DNA of 64,000 bases from Hyunsoonleella flava. Lineage in GTDB: Bacteria > Bacteroidota > Bacteroidia > Flavobacteriales > Flavobacteriaceae. The stretch is from contig NZ_SIRT01000005.1 of NCBI RefSeq assembly GCF_004310325.1, positions 1-64,000 of the forward strand, given 5' to 3'. Both the position numbers and the translations under genes were made by a program. The notes beneath the pieces were generated by a model that searched no databases, was not told the DNA's origin, and saw only the letters and a program-made list of their open reading frames with translations. Shown piece after piece: positions 53,508 to 63,099 of this stretch; within the stretch, counting starts at the first letter, position 1; each line of letters starts with the position of its first letter.

Positions 53508-54455
53508 ATGAACAACCATTTCAAATCCATCATTTTACAAAAAACTGGTGCATCTTCTTTAGTTGAAAAAGAAACCATTCAAAAATTATGGAGTGGTTAT
53601 GGTAAAATCATTCGTGTTGCATTAGAAAATGCTCCTTTAGAAAGTGTTGTTGTAAAACACGTGCAGTTACCCAAAAACCAAAATCACCCAAGAGGTTGGC
53701 ATACAGATATTGGTCATCAAAGAAAATTAAAATCTTATGAGGTAGAAACCACTTGGTATGAAGATTACAGTAAACATAGTAAGGCACGTTTGCCAAAGTG
53801 TTTTGACGTCGAAAGCTACCAAGACGAGACCCTTATCATTCTTGAAGATTTAGATGCGGCAGGTTTTCCATTACGAAAACAAAGCGTAACATGGAAAGAC
53901 ATAGAAACCTGTTTAGAATGGTTGGCAAAATTTCATGCGAGTTATTTGGGAAAAGTTCCTAAAGGACTTTGGGACATTGGCACCTATTGGCATTTAGACA
54001 CCAGACCACAAGAACTCGAAGTTTTAGAAGATACAACCTTGAAAAACGCTGCGGTGGCTATTGATAAAAAACTGAACAATCGCACCTTTAAAACCTTTGT
54101 ACACGGTGATGCAAAATTGGCCAACTTTTGTTTTTCGGAAAACGGACAAGTTGCAGGTGTAGATTTTCAATATGTAGGTGGTGGCTGTGGTATGAAAGAT
54201 GTCGCTTATTTTATTGGAAGTTGCCTTAATGAAAGTGATTGTGAACGTTTAGAATCAAAAGTATTAGACACTTATTTTACATATTTACACAAAGCACTTG
54301 GCGAGAAAAACGAAGCCCTTGAAACCGAATGGCGAGCATTATATCGTGTAGCTTGGGCAGATTTCCATCGGTTTTTAAAAGGTTGGAGTCCTGGGCATTG
54401 GAAAATTAATAGTTATAGCGAACGTATCACTTCTGAAGTCATCAAAAATCTATAG
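53508..54455 (+). CDS. Aminoglycoside/choline kinase-like phosphotransferase
   Basis: A 315-residue kinase-fold protein. The catalytic loop is [12 protein letters not shown] (Asp and Asn), and the metal-binding motif is VDFQYVGGG in place of the usual DxD/DFE. It resembles the ecdysteroid-kinase-like/DUF1679 branch. The substrate is a small molecule not fixed by sequence. It ends 2 nt before the CysQ-like gene, so they are cotranscribed. Confidence 0.82.
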   Translation: MNNHFKSIILQKTGASSLVEKETIQKLWSGYGKIIRVALENAPLESVVVKHVQLPKNQNHPRGWHTDIGHQRKLKSYEVETTWYEDYSKHSKARLPKCFDVESYQDETLIILEDLDAAGFPLRKQSVTWKDIETCLEWLAKFHASYLGKVPKGLWDIGTYWHLDTRPQELEVLEDTTLKNAAVAIDKKLNNRTFKTFVHGDAKLANFCFSENGQVAGVDFQYVGGGCGMKDVAYFIGSCLNESDCERLESKVLDTYFTYLHKALGEKNEALETEWRALYRVAWADFHRFLKGWSPGHWKINSYSERITSEVIKNL

Positions 54456-54457
54456 CA

Positions 54458-55285
54458 ATGGATTTACAACACTTAGCAAATATCGCCATTGAAGCTGCGC
54501 TTACTGCTGGAAATAGCATTCAGAAATACATGGATGATGATATTGCAGTAGAACAAAAAGAAGGTGGATCAACCTATGCGTCTCAAGTGGTAACAAAAGT
54601 AGATCATGAATGTGAGCGTGTCATTCTTTCACACTTAAAACCTACCTGTAAAACGTTTGACATCGGATTATTGTCTGAAGAAACAGAAGATGATGGTAGC
54701 CGATTTGAGAAAGCCTTTTTTTGGTGCATAGATCCTTTAGATGGTACTTTGGCGTTTATCAATAAACAATCTGGGTTTTCAGTATCGATTGCCTTAATTG
54801 CAAAGGATGGCACACCTGTTATTGGCGTGATATTTGACCCTTCCACCAAAACAGTATACCATGCTATAAAAGGGAGAGGTGCTTATAAAAATAAAGAACG
54901 GTGGGAAATCAAAAACACCAATGATTATTTAACATTCGTCACGGATAAAAAATTAAAAGACACACCTCAATCTGATAAAATTCAAAACATACTTAACACA
55001 TATAAATCTGATTTGGGGTTAAACAGTATTAAAGAAATTTCAGGAGCAGGCGCTGTGATGTGTGCTATTTTAGTTTTAGAAAACGGGCCAGCTTGCTTTT
55101 TAAAGCTCCAGAAAAAAGAAAATGGTGGTGGCAGTATTTGGGATTATGCCGCTACGGCCTGTATTTACAACGAACTTGGTTTACCCGCCACTTCTTTTAA
55201 CGGTGATATTTTAGATTTAAATAAAAAGGATGGTGCTTTTATGAATCATAAAGGTGTGTTTTATTCTAATTTAAGCATAAAATAA
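54458..55285 (+). CDS. CysQ/inositol monophosphatase-family phosphatase
   Basis: A 275-residue Mg-dependent, lithium-sensitive type phosphatase. Metal motifs are LLSEETEDD, CIDPLDGTLAFI and, at the end, GGGSIWDYAATACI. It is likely a 3'(2'),5'-bisphosphate nucleotidase (pAp to AMP), but an inositol-type substrate is also possible. Forms a pair with the kinase before it. The end faces the ASPIC gene tail to tail. Confidence 0.85.
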   Translation: MDLQHLANIAIEAALTAGNSIQKYMDDDIAVEQKEGGSTYASQVVTKVDHECERVILSHLKPTCKTFDIGLLSEETEDDGSRFEKAFFWCIDPLDGTLAFINKQSGFSVSIALIAKDGTPVIGVIFDPSTKTVYHAIKGRGAYKNKERWEIKNTNDYLTFVTDKKLKDTPQSDKIQNILNTYKSDLGLNSIKEISGAGAVMCAILVLENGPACFLKLQKKENGGGSIWDYAATACIYNELGLPATSFNGDILDLNKKDGAFMNHKGVFYSNLSIK

Positions 55286-55292
55286 TAGCTTT

Positions 55293-58200
55293 TTATTTCA
55301 ATTTTAAAAAACTCAATTCACTATCAGCATTCAGCAAAATCAAATATAAGGCTCCATTAATGGTGATTTGCTCCATGGCTTTTGTTTCTGCATTTGAAAT
55401 GGTTTGATTAAGACTTGTGAATTTTGAGTTCTCTTTTGCCTGTAGAACATAGCCCTGAGAGGCATCGTAACGCACAGTTTCCACCTCGGCGTTATAGATA
55501 GTCCCTACACCTAAAACCTCAGTTTGTTCATCATTATTTAGGTCAATAAACTCGAAATCTAAAGTTGGTCCAAATTGTGCTCTATCTGGCAAACGGTGAA
55601 ATTCAAAATTGCCGTCGCCCTTATTTTCAATGTAATAAGAGCTAAACGTTGTTGCCTTTAAGTGTAACGCATTATCAATAGTTTCCTTCCCGTAAACTTC
55701 AAAAATATTAGAGTTTGCAAAGGCTTTGTAAGTTGCAATTTTATCCTTTAAAAACGGTGTTTGTTCCGTAGAACACTCTTTCCCGCGAAGCGGAAATAAA
55801 TTACCGTTGTACGATTTAGTTAGCGCCATATCATAACTATCATTATCATCAAAATAATTGGCATAAATATGCAAAGGGCTTGCTTCCGAAGGATGAAATT
55901 TATTGTTCTCACCAAAATTCCCAACAAAATAATCGTCATCGCCATCATTATCAAAATCAATGGCTTTTATGGTTTGAAACCAGCCTGTTTTTTCGTCGCC
56001 TGACATATCTTCTTTTGTAAAAACGCCATTTTCATTATTAAAAAACGTTACGGGTAGCCACCCGCCCACAACGATTAAATCCTTGTCGCCATCACTATCA
56101 CAATCTGAAAATACCGCATCATTCACTAAACCTAAATTCTGTAATGCTTTAGCACGTTTAAAAGTAACATTTATAAAAGTGCCATTTCTGTTTTCTAGTA
56201 AATATGATTCTGGGGCTTTGGGATATTGCCCTGGAATTACTCTTCCGCCCACAAAGACATCTACATCACCGTCATTATCAAAATCTCCTGCAGATATGGC
56301 TTTAGTAACACTTAATATTTTCGGAAGACGCCCTTTTCTAAACTGTCCTTTGCCATTGTTAATGTATAATCGGTCTTGTTGCAGATTGTCACTTTCAGGC
56401 AAGCTATAATTCCCGGAAGCTACATACAAATCTAAATCGCCATCATTATCCGCATCAAAAAACAGAGCGTTATTATCGTTATAATCCTTGTCTTTTTCAA
56501 ATATAGGTTGATAAGACAATGTGAATTTTCCTGAACTATTTTGAAGGTACATTTCAGAAGGAAAATCAGCTGTGTTTCCAATGAAAATGTCATCTAAACC
56601 GTCATTATTTATATCCCCTACAACCAAAGCTACATCAATGGTAGACTGTTTTTGAGGCAATAAAATTTGCAAGTTATAATCATTATATCGCGTAGGTTGA
56701 TGCTTATAATTAATTTCAAATTTAGAGGCTGGTACTGGTTCAAAAATAGAATGATATGCTTTTCTATATTGCTCATCCTCTACGGCATTTTCGTAAGCCA
56801 ATTCTAAATGCTGATTTAAATCGACATCTGCAAAAAATTCTTGTCTGCCATCATTCCAAATGACTCTCAAACTGTCAATAATTTTCGATTCTCCCAAGCC
56901 AAAATTCAATGTATAACTTACAGAAGATTGATAGCCTCTATTCGCATAAACGGTTTTGGACTGCTGTAAACTATCGGCAAAAACTAATACTTTGGCACCT
57001 ATACCATAGGTGTTTTTTTTAGGCCCTTTTAAGCTTACTTTTAAATAGTTTGAAGCACTATTGTTTCTATAAATAGATGCTTCGTCCGATTGATTATTTA
57101 TCACCAAATCTAAATCACCATCATTATCAAAATCGGCATAAGCAGCACCGTTAGAATTTATTTTTGCATCAAAACCAAAAGGTTTAGAGACATCTGTAAA
57201 CGTGTAACCGCCATTGTTTAAAAACATATAGTTGGTTAACTTTTCAGAAGGAATTAATTGTAACGCAGTTTTTAAATTCTCTGTTTCATCATACCTTGAT
57301 AGCTTAGTTTTCATTTGCCGTCTAAAATCCTGATTGGCAATATCTTTTTCAATACCATTGGTAACAAACAAATCGTTATATCCGTCATTATTAAAATCGG
57401 CAATTAATGGCGCCCAACTCCAATCGGTTTTGGCGATGCCGGCGAACTGACCTATTTCACTGTACACCCCATTCCCGTTATTCAACTGTAGCATATTAGA
57501 CATATATTGATGGTGCCAACCTTTATTTACCATACGATGAAACTTCCTAATATCCATAGATGCCATATTTTCCTTTCCGCGTTTTCTATCAGCAGCCAGC
57601 ATATCTAAGCTTACCAAATCTGGAAACAAATCGTTATTAATGTCTACAAAATCAGAACCCATACTGTTGTTGGAAATGTGTTTAAATCGCGTTAAGATTT
57701 CATCTGTAAATGTGCCATCTTGATTATTGATGAACAAAACATCAGGCTCTAAAAAATCGTTAGCCACATAAATATCTGGCCAGTTATCATTATTAAAATC
57801 ACCAATAGAGGCGCTCAATCCCCAAGCTTTTTGATTATGAATTCCTGCTGTCTTAGAAACATCAACATACATACCATTATCATTTCTAAATAAGCGATCT
57901 AAATCATCTTTCGTAATTCTGGTCTGTAAACTTGGACTTAACAAGGTTTGTAATTTGGCCTCCAAACTGTGGTTCACCAAATACATATCTAAATCGCCAT
58001 CCTTATCATAATCCAAAAAGTAGGCTTGGGTGGAAAATCCGTTCTCTTTTAAACCATATTGTAAGGCCTCTTCCTTAAACGTGTTATTCTTTTGGTTAAT
58101 GAACAATTTGTTTTGTCTTGCTGCCCGATTTTTAATTGAAGCCGATTTACACACGTAAATATCCAACCAACCGTCGTTATTAATATCAATCATGGACACA

Positions 58201-58565
58201 CCTGTAGACCAGCCTTCATCATCTTTTACTTCGGCAGATTCGGTAATATCTTCAAATACAAAATTGCCTTCATTAAGATATAGTTTGTTTGAATTTTGGT
58301 TTGAGGTGAAGTAAATATCCTCCAATCCATCGTTATTTATATCGCCAACAGCAACACCGCCACCGTTGTAGATATAGGAGTAATTTAAAAAGTTAAACTC
58401 TGGAGTTTCTTCGATTGTATTCTTGAAGGTAATATTGGAATGGCTCGATGGAATTGCGGTAAACATGATGTCTTTTCCATCGTCAAAAGGCGCTGGCAAA
58501 GTGTCATTACAAGACAAACATGCAATAGCAATGAAGAGGCCTAGAATTTTTCTTAAAATCGTCAA
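55293..58565 (-). CDS. FG-GAP/VCBS repeat lipoprotein with ASPIC/UnbV domain
   Basis: A 1090-residue surface lipoprotein (lipobox ACLSC, Cys19). It has many FG-GAP repeats with calcium-binding D-x-D/N-x-DG motifs (GDINNDGLEDIYF, DINNDGWLDIYV, DFNNDNWPDIYVANDF, DFDNDGDLDLVINN), an ASPIC/UnbV domain at about 520-590 (GIGAKVLVFADSLQQSKTV) and more repeats after it. This is the CRTAC1-like family. It is common in SusCD-type polysaccharide loci, but none is present here. It is encoded alone. Confidence 0.9.
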   Translation of the reverse strand: MTILRKILGLFIAIACLSCNDTLPAPFDDGKDIMFTAIPSSHSNITFKNTIEETPEFNFLNYSYIYNGGGVAVGDINNDGLEDIYFTSNQNSNKLYLNEGNFVFEDITESAEVKDDEGWSTGVSMIDINNDGWLDIYVCKSASIKNRAARQNKLFINQKNNTFKEEALQYGLKENGFSTQAYFLDYDKDGDLDMYLVNHSLEAKLQTLLSPSLQTRITKDDLDRLFRNDNGMYVDVSKTAGIHNQKAWGLSASIGDFNNDNWPDIYVANDFLEPDVLFINNQDGTFTDEILTRFKHISNNSMGSDFVDINNDLFPDLVSLDMLAADRKRGKENMASMDIRKFHRMVNKGWHHQYMSNMLQLNNGNGVYSEIGQFAGIAKTDWSWAPLIADFNNDGYNDLFVTNGIEKDIANQDFRRQMKTKLSRYDETENLKTALQLIPSEKLTNYMFLNNGGYTFTDVSKPFGFDAKINSNGAAYADFDNDGDLDLVINNQSDEASIYRNNSASNYLKVSLKGPKKNTYGIGAKVLVFADSLQQSKTVYANRGYQSSVSYTLNFGLGESKIIDSLRVIWNDGRQEFFADVDLNQHLELAYENAVEDEQYRKAYHSIFEPVPASKFEINYKHQPTRYNDYNLQILLPQKQSTIDVALVVGDINNDGLDDIFIGNTADFPSEMYLQNSSGKFTLSYQPIFEKDKDYNDNNALFFDADNDGDLDLYVASGNYSLPESDNLQQDRLYINNGKGQFRKGRLPKILSVTKAISAGDFDNDGDVDVFVGGRVIPGQYPKAPESYLLENRNGTFINVTFKRAKALQNLGLVNDAVFSDCDSDGDKDLIVVGGWLPVTFFNNENGVFTKEDMSGDEKTGWFQTIKAIDFDNDGDDDYFVGNFGENNKFHPSEASPLHIYANYFDDNDSYDMALTKSYNGNLFPLRGKECSTEQTPFLKDKIATYKAFANSNIFEVYGKETIDNALHLKATTFSSYYIENKGDGNFEFHRLPDRAQFGPTLDFEFIDLNNDEQTEVLGVGTIYNAEVETVRYDASQGYVLQAKENSKFTSLNQTISNAETKAMEQITINGALYLILLNADSELSFLKLK

Positions 58566-58610
58566 TTTTTTAACTTTTAAACCAAGATAATAAAATCAAT
58601 TTGGATTTAT

Positions 58611-59513
58611 CTAAAAGAATATCTCCTGCGCCAACCGAAACGTATTGGCATGTGCTTCGATGATAATTTTAATATCAGGAGAATATCCGCCTCCCATGGA
58701 ACACATTACTGGTAAATTATTATGCCTGCAGGTTTGCAACACGTAGCGATCGCGCTCTTTGCAGCCTTCTAAAGTCAGTCCCAGTTTTCCAAGTTTATCT
58801 GACGCTACCACATCAACACCACATAAATAGTATATAAAATCAGGCTGTTCACTCTCAATTAATTTAGGTAAAGTCTCTTTTAAAATGAACAAGTAGGTGT
58901 TATCCTCTGTATCATTTTCTAAAGCAATATCTAAATCGCTTTCTTCTTTTTTAAAAGGGTAATTACCTTTACCATGCATGGAAAAAGTGAACACATCAGT
59001 ATCACCTTGAAAAATTTCTGCGGTGCCGTTTCCTTGGTGTACATCTAAATCGACAATCAACACTTTTGAAATCAACTTTTTATTTAACAAGTACCGCGCA
59101 CCAATAGCCTGATCATTTAATAAACAAAAGGCTTCACCTCGATTAGAATACGCGTGATGTGTACCTCCTGCAATATTCATAGCAATGCCATATTGCAGTG
59201 CAAACTCGCTTGCTTTAATGGTGCCATCAGCTATAATAACTTCGCGTTTTACGAGTTCTTCACTTAGCGGAAATCCTATTTTTCGAGCTGCTCTTGCATC
59301 TAAATTTAACGTTTTTAGATCCTGATAATACGTTTTTGTATGTGTTCTAAGAATATCTGAATCGTCTGGAATAGTAGGCTCAAAAAAATTACTTTCAGAA
59401 CACGTGCCTTCATGTAATAATTGTTGTGGCAATAGCTCATATTTAATCATCGGGAAACGATGGCCTTCGGGCAAAGGGTGCTTGTAAATTGGGTGATACG
59501 CTATTTTTAACAT
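58611..59513 (-). CDS. Histone deacetylase-family amidohydrolase
   Basis: A 300-residue zinc enzyme that removes acyl groups from small amines or proteins. His119-His120 (GGTHHAYS), zinc ligands Asp157 and His159 (VDLDVHQGNGTAEIF), and the third Asp in CGVDVVASDKLG are all present. It is a class IV/AcuC-like single-domain form. The start ATG at 59513 is 4 nt after the restored stop of the frameshifted gene upstream. Confidence 0.9.
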   Translation of the reverse strand: MLKIAYHPIYKHPLPEGHRFPMIKYELLPQQLLHEGTCSESNFFEPTIPDDSDILRTHTKTYYQDLKTLNLDARAARKIGFPLSEELVKREVIIADGTIKASEFALQYGIAMNIAGGTHHAYSNRGEAFCLLNDQAIGARYLLNKKLISKVLIVDLDVHQGNGTAEIFQGDTDVFTFSMHGKGNYPFKKEESDLDIALENDTEDNTYLFILKETLPKLIESEQPDFIYYLCGVDVVASDKLGKLGLTLEGCKERDRYVLQTCRHNNLPVMCSMGGGYSPDIKIIIEAHANTFRLAQEIFF

Positions 59514-59516
59514 GCG

Positions 59517-59592
59517 CTAATCAGTAACAACAATTGTTTCCCAGCCATCATATTTTGCATTGCAGCTTTTGGCAATATCTTGTAATGAAGAC
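59517..59592 (-). pseudogene. Out-of-frame C-terminus of the DUF695/RraB-like gene
   Basis: In a frame shifted by one base (after about 59592) the gene reads SSLQDIAKSCNAKYDGWE and ends VVTD, the conserved finish of RraB-like domains (YDGWE). Its stop at 59517-59519 lies 3 nt before the next ATG, the spacing expected of an intact operon. It is one base extra or two lost, either a real frameshift or a sequencing error. Confidence 0.75.
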
Positions 59593-60414
59593 GTTATCGG
59601 ATTCCATAGTATCAATATCAACCTTATTGTATTTGTAAAATTGCAAACTATAAGGGAATTTAACAACACCTTTGCTGCCTGAAAACTCAATCTCAAAATC
59701 CAGTTTAACTATGTTTTCCTTACAACGCTCCATATCTTCTTTTGTTCTAAAATACATCCAATGGTCAACACGTCTTACTTTGGTTAAATTATCCCCCGCT
59801 GTTTTCAATTCGTTTATCAGACGAATATCAGACATATAATTTTGAATTGCTTCGTTAGGGTACAAAAACTGAGTGTAATACTCCCATTTCTGGTCTTCCT
59901 TAATATTGAGATAATAAACTCTGTCAGGATAATTGGTTTTATAAAACGTTTCCACCTTCTCTTTTATCCCTACATCAGATTTCAAGTAAAAATATTCCAA
60001 ACGCTCAAAATCAAACATGAAAGACCCAACAAACAAACTCTCTGCGTCCTGCTTTAAGAGCGTCTCTAATTCATCACCTATTTTATGTAATAGCTTAAAT
60101 GTTGCATCGCTTTTAGGCAAACCATCTTCACTGTTGCTTTCATAAGTAATACCGGTTACCAATACATATTTATACTCTGCAATTGGAGCCTTATCAATTA
60201 AATCCATTCTTACTGTAGTAGAGCCCGGTTTTCCATCTTCATAAGACGCCATGTACGTTTCCCAATATCCTTCACTTTCTTGAGATGCAAGATTAAAGCA
60301 TAAAAAAAATATTGGGATGTATACAGCATTCTTTTCTAAACCATTAAGTAATGTGCTTCTTGTAATTTCAGAATACAAAATCCTTAATGAATGCAAAAAT
60401 AGTGTCATCATCAA
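59548..60414 (-). CDS. DUF695/RraB-like protein, frameshifted near its end
   Basis: A 288-residue frame with a hydrophobic N-terminal segment (about 32-46) and YWETYMASYEDGKPG, the start of a DUF695 domain. RVDHWMYFRTKEDMERCKENI begins an RraB-like domain. The frame ends abruptly with a non-conserved tail (about 274-288). The other frame continues with the family ending (see 59517-59592). The start codon is uncertain. Possible role: regulation of RNase E-like activity, by family only. Confidence 0.75.
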   Translation of the reverse strand: MMMTLFLHSLRILYSEITRSTLLNGLEKNAVYIPIFFLCFNLASQESEGYWETYMASYEDGKPGSTTVRMDLIDKAPIAEYKYVLVTGITYESNSEDGLPKSDATFKLLHKIGDELETLLKQDAESLFVGSFMFDFERLEYFYLKSDVGIKEKVETFYKTNYPDRVYYLNIKEDQKWEYYTQFLYPNEAIQNYMSDIRLINELKTAGDNLTKVRRVDHWMYFRTKEDMERCKENIVKLDFEIEFSGSKGVVKFPYSLQFYKYNKVDIDTMESDNVFITRYCQKLQCKI

Positions 60415-60564
60415 CGTAAGGGTTAGGTATGTGTTGGTTTACTTTAGGTGACTAAACTTATAACAAATTAAATAAAAGCACAAACATTGATTTAAGTAAA
60501 TGAAATTTTAAAGGTATTTCACTAAATTAATACCTTTGATTCTGAACACATTTAATTATAAGTT

Positions 60565-61035
60565 ATGAAGTTTTCCAATCTCTTTATGCTATTGCTTTTT
60601 TGGGTTTTGTTAAGTTGTAATACCTCAAATAAACCACAAGAAAATAATAGTGAAGATTTTAAAGTTGTAGAAAATCTGGTGCAAGATAGCTTCGATGATA
60701 TTTGGAGCGACAAAAAAGCAGAAAGTATATCAAAATATCACACTGATGATTTTATACTTTTAGAACATGGCGAGGTGTGGACCAACGATACCATTGCCAA
60801 TTGGTGCAAGCGTGCGAAACTAAGGGACACTGGTTTAAAACGTATTAATAGTTTCGATTTTTTTAAAGCTAAAAGAGAAGGTAATCGTATTTGGATGGCC
60901 TATCACAACTATGCCACCATCAAAAAAGACACTTTAGAACGCAAATTACAATGGCTTGAAAGTATTGTGGCTATTAAGAAAGATAGTGTTTGGAAATTAG
61001 AGATGATGCACTCCACAAGGGTAAATAGAAACTAA
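60565..61035 (+). CDS. NTF2-like (SnoaL/DUF4440) lipoprotein
   Basis: A 156-residue predicted lipoprotein (lipobox LLSCN, Cys18) with a single NTF2-like domain: VENLVQDSFDDIWSDKKAESISKYHTDDFILLEHGEVW, then WKLEMMHSTRV. These cone-shaped folds bind small ligands or act as binding partners. The -7 box TACCTTTG is at 60533-60540, 24 nt before the ATG. Confidence 0.82.
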   Translation: MKFSNLFMLLLFWVLLSCNTSNKPQENNSEDFKVVENLVQDSFDDIWSDKKAESISKYHTDDFILLEHGEVWTNDTIANWCKRAKLRDTGLKRINSFDFFKAKREGNRIWMAYHNYATIKKDTLERKLQWLESIVAIKKDSVWKLEMMHSTRVNRN

Positions 61036-61196
61036 GCCACTTTTTTAATCAAATCGAAGCACGGGCATTTTTTACAGCGCTTATTTTCGCCTTTTTTAAA
61101 CTTTTTACAGCAACTAGATTTTACTTTTTCAGGCACATCAATGCCCAACTTTCGTAATTTTTTAATTGCTTTTTTCTGCTTCTTTTTTTTGCCCAC
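61032..61196 (-). CDS. Small Lys- and Cys-rich protein (54 residues)
   Basis: A frame too short for standard gene finders. It starts at GTG (61196): MGKKKKQKKAIKKLRKLG at the N-terminus and SSCCKKF then KRCKKCPCFDL at the end, with five cysteines. The clear amino-acid pattern (a basic helix followed by a CC...C..C.C cluster) suggests a zinc-binding mini-protein, a type I recall in Flavobacteriaceae. It overlaps the preceding gene tail to tail by 4 nt. No ATG start is in frame. Confidence 0.65.
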   Translation of the reverse strand: MGKKKKQKKAIKKLRKLGIDVPEKVKSSCCKKFKKGENKRCKKCPCFDLIKKVA

Positions 61197-61270
61197 AGGA
61201 AATTGTTCATCAATTCTGCGGGCAAAAATAAGTTATTTTTATTAAATCTAAATAAGATTAAATGTTAAAA

Positions 61271-61789
61271 TTATTCAGGGTTGTCAATAGCAGCCGTAGT
61301 CACCGTTATATTTTCAATATCCCTATCAAACAAATACAATCCGCCTTTATCATCACCAATCATATTAATTTTGTCTAAAATAGTACGCGCAACCGCCTCT
61401 TCCTCAATCTGTTCCGCAACATACCATTGTAAAAAGTTGTGCGTTGCATAATCTTTTTCTTCAAGCGAAATATGTACCAGTTCATTAATACTTTGGGAAA
61501 CAAACACCTCGTGTTCAAACAACTTTTCAAACATCTCCTTAAACGATTTAAAAGTAACGTTAGGTTCATTTAGCTGAGAAATTTTCGCGTGTCCGCCACG
61601 TTCATTCACAAACTTTACCAGCTTCAGCATGTGTTCGCGCTCTTCATCACTTTGTGCATACATAAAATTTGCCACACCTTCTAAACCCTTAACCTCAGCC
61701 CAACAGGCCATGGCTAAGTATATTTGAGACGATTCTGCCTCAACTCTAATTTGCTTATTTAACGACTCTTCTATAGTTTTTGATAACAT
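61271..61789 (-). CDS. ftnA: Ferritin
   Basis: Iron-storage protein of 172 residues. Ferroxidase residues are Glu17, Glu50 and His53 (RVEAE, EEREH), Tyr24, and EQIEEEAVA in the third helix. Non-heme bacterial ferritin of the FtnA type with no Met haem ligand seen. It oxidises Fe(II) and stores the mineral in a 24-mer. The gene has its own start, with the cupredoxin-like gene terminating upstream. Confidence 0.95.
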   Translation of the reverse strand: MLSKTIEESLNKQIRVEAESSQIYLAMACWAEVKGLEGVANFMYAQSDEEREHMLKLVKFVNERGGHAKISQLNEPNVTFKSFKEMFEKLFEHEVFVSQSINELVHISLEEKDYATHNFLQWYVAEQIEEEAVARTILDKINMIGDDKGGLYLFDRDIENITVTTAAIDNPE

Positions 61790-61917
61790 AATCTTCCGTT
61801 TTTTGTAAAGTTAAAAATTTCCATTGGCTCTATTCAATTCAAACCATAAAAAAAGGCTATTCAATTATCAAAATACCCTTTTTTTAGATATCTGTTTTCG
61901 AGACAATCATAAATATC

Positions 61918-61950
61918 AAAAAAAACCTCAAGACTAAGCCTTAAGGTTTT
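61918..61950 (-). terminator. Intrinsic terminator (minus strand) after the cupredoxin-like gene
   Basis: Minus strand: AACCTTAAG / CTTGAGGTT stem with one G-U, followed by eight T. Confidence 0.85.
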
Positions 61951-61975
61951 CATTCATTAACTATCAATCAAATAC

Positions 61976-62365
61976 TTACTTTACAGTGAGTGTATATTGC
62001 GGTGTTGGGTTCAACGGGCAGAAATAAACATACTCGCCTTTTGTTAATGTAGTGGCTTGAGATGTCTCCACTTCGCCATCTTTCACTACACTTGTTACAT
62101 AAGCCGTTGCAATATGGTTTTCAGGCTTGCTGGCATCTTTCCCTTTTGGCACCAATACCAACCCTACGTCTTTCCCTACATGGTTATTCGACACCGAAAA
62201 GATGTATGTCCCTTCCGAAACAGTTACCGATTTCTGCGTAAATTCTCCAGCAGTTTGTTCTAATGCAATGGTTTTCACCACATCGTTTTTCATCATCTTG
62301 TCTTGTGCATTCCCGTTTATAGTAAAACCTAATGCTACTACTAAAATTGCTATTACTTTTTTCAT
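61976..62365 (-). CDS. Small secreted cupredoxin-like protein
   Basis: A 129-residue protein with a signal peptide (1-20, ending at GNAQ). It is a small beta-sandwich similar to cupredoxins: an Asn-His pair (SNNHVGKDVG) and a Cys near the end (YFCPLNPTPQYTL). The usual Cys-x(2-4)-His-x(2-4)-Met loop is not complete. Pro-Leu-Asn-Pro-Thr-Pro follows the Cys instead. A type 1 copper site is doubtful. Confidence 0.7.
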   Translation of the reverse strand: MKKVIAILVVALGFTINGNAQDKMMKNDVVKTIALEQTAGEFTQKSVTVSEGTYIFSVSNNHVGKDVGLVLVPKGKDASKPENHIATAYVTSVVKDGEVETSQATTLTKGEYVYFCPLNPTPQYTLTVK

Positions 62366-62400
62366 TTTTTCTATGATTTATGGTTTATTAATTATTCTTA

Positions 62401-62523
62401 TTTGGGCGTTCCCCTCGATTTCTAATTCGTCAGTCAAAAGAAACATTCGTGCTCGGGTCAGGCTTTCGGGAGTCGCTCCCTCCTGCGTCGGGGAGCTTCA
62501 ACAAATCCCTCAATCCTTAACGC
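62401..62523 (-). repeat. Dispersed flavobacterial intergenic repeat, copy 6
   Basis: Minus-strand copy with GGGCGTTCCCC at one end, GGGTCAGGCTTTCGGGAG, a GGAGCTTC block, and AATCCCTCAATCCTTAACGC at the other end. It is a longer version with extra blocks (CTCCCTCCTGCGTCGGGGAG). Confidence 0.65.
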
Positions 62524-62550
62524 AACATGCACCTGCCCCTTCCCAGCGTT

Positions 62551-63099
62551 TTATGCCAATTGGGCTTCCAAAGGTTGTGCTATTGGAAAATCAACCGGAA
62601 CTTGAGTAGTGCTGTGTATATAATTTGAAATGGTTTTATCACCAACCAAAGAAATCACATCAATTAAGTTGCCTTTAGAGTAGCCAGCGTTAAAAAAGTT
62701 CTCCAAAACATCAGCATCAGTTCTACCTCTATTCTCAGTTACGTTTTTAGCTAATCTTGCCAAAGCATCCAGCTTTGCATTGAATGAAGCACCTCCAGCT
62801 CTTAATTCCAAAATTTGTTCATCTGTAAAACCATTCATTTTACCTATAGCTGTGTGTGCCGATAAACAATAAATACAGTTATTTACTTCGCTTACTGCAA
62901 GGTTTACTACCTCTTTTTCTTTAGCAGATAATGATGTTTTGGCATTTGCAAAATTCAAGTAATTCTCTAAAGCCGTATCGCTATGCGCATAGGTGGCATA
63001 TAAATTTGGAACAAACCCTAAGGCTTTATTTAAATTGTCAAAAATCGCTTTATTGTTTTCACTTACGTCTTCTCTGGTTGGTACATTAAATGTGCTCAT
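62551..63099 (-). CDS. Carboxymuconolactone decarboxylase-family (AhpD-like) protein
   Basis: A 182-residue all-helical protein with the AhpD-type redox pair CIYC and the nearby His (EVNNCIYCLSAHTAIGK). The family includes alkylhydroperoxidase partners. The ATG at 63099 is used because residues before it (Asn-rich) are not family-like. The AraC regulator gene upstream on the same strand may control it. Confidence 0.9.
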   Translation of the reverse strand: MSTFNVPTREDVSENNKAIFDNLNKALGFVPNLYATYAHSDTALENYLNFANAKTSLSAKEKEVVNLAVSEVNNCIYCLSAHTAIGKMNGFTDEQILELRAGGASFNAKLDALARLAKNVTENRGRTDADVLENFFNAGYSKGNLIDVISLVGDKTISNYIHSTTQVPVDFPIAQPLEAQLA

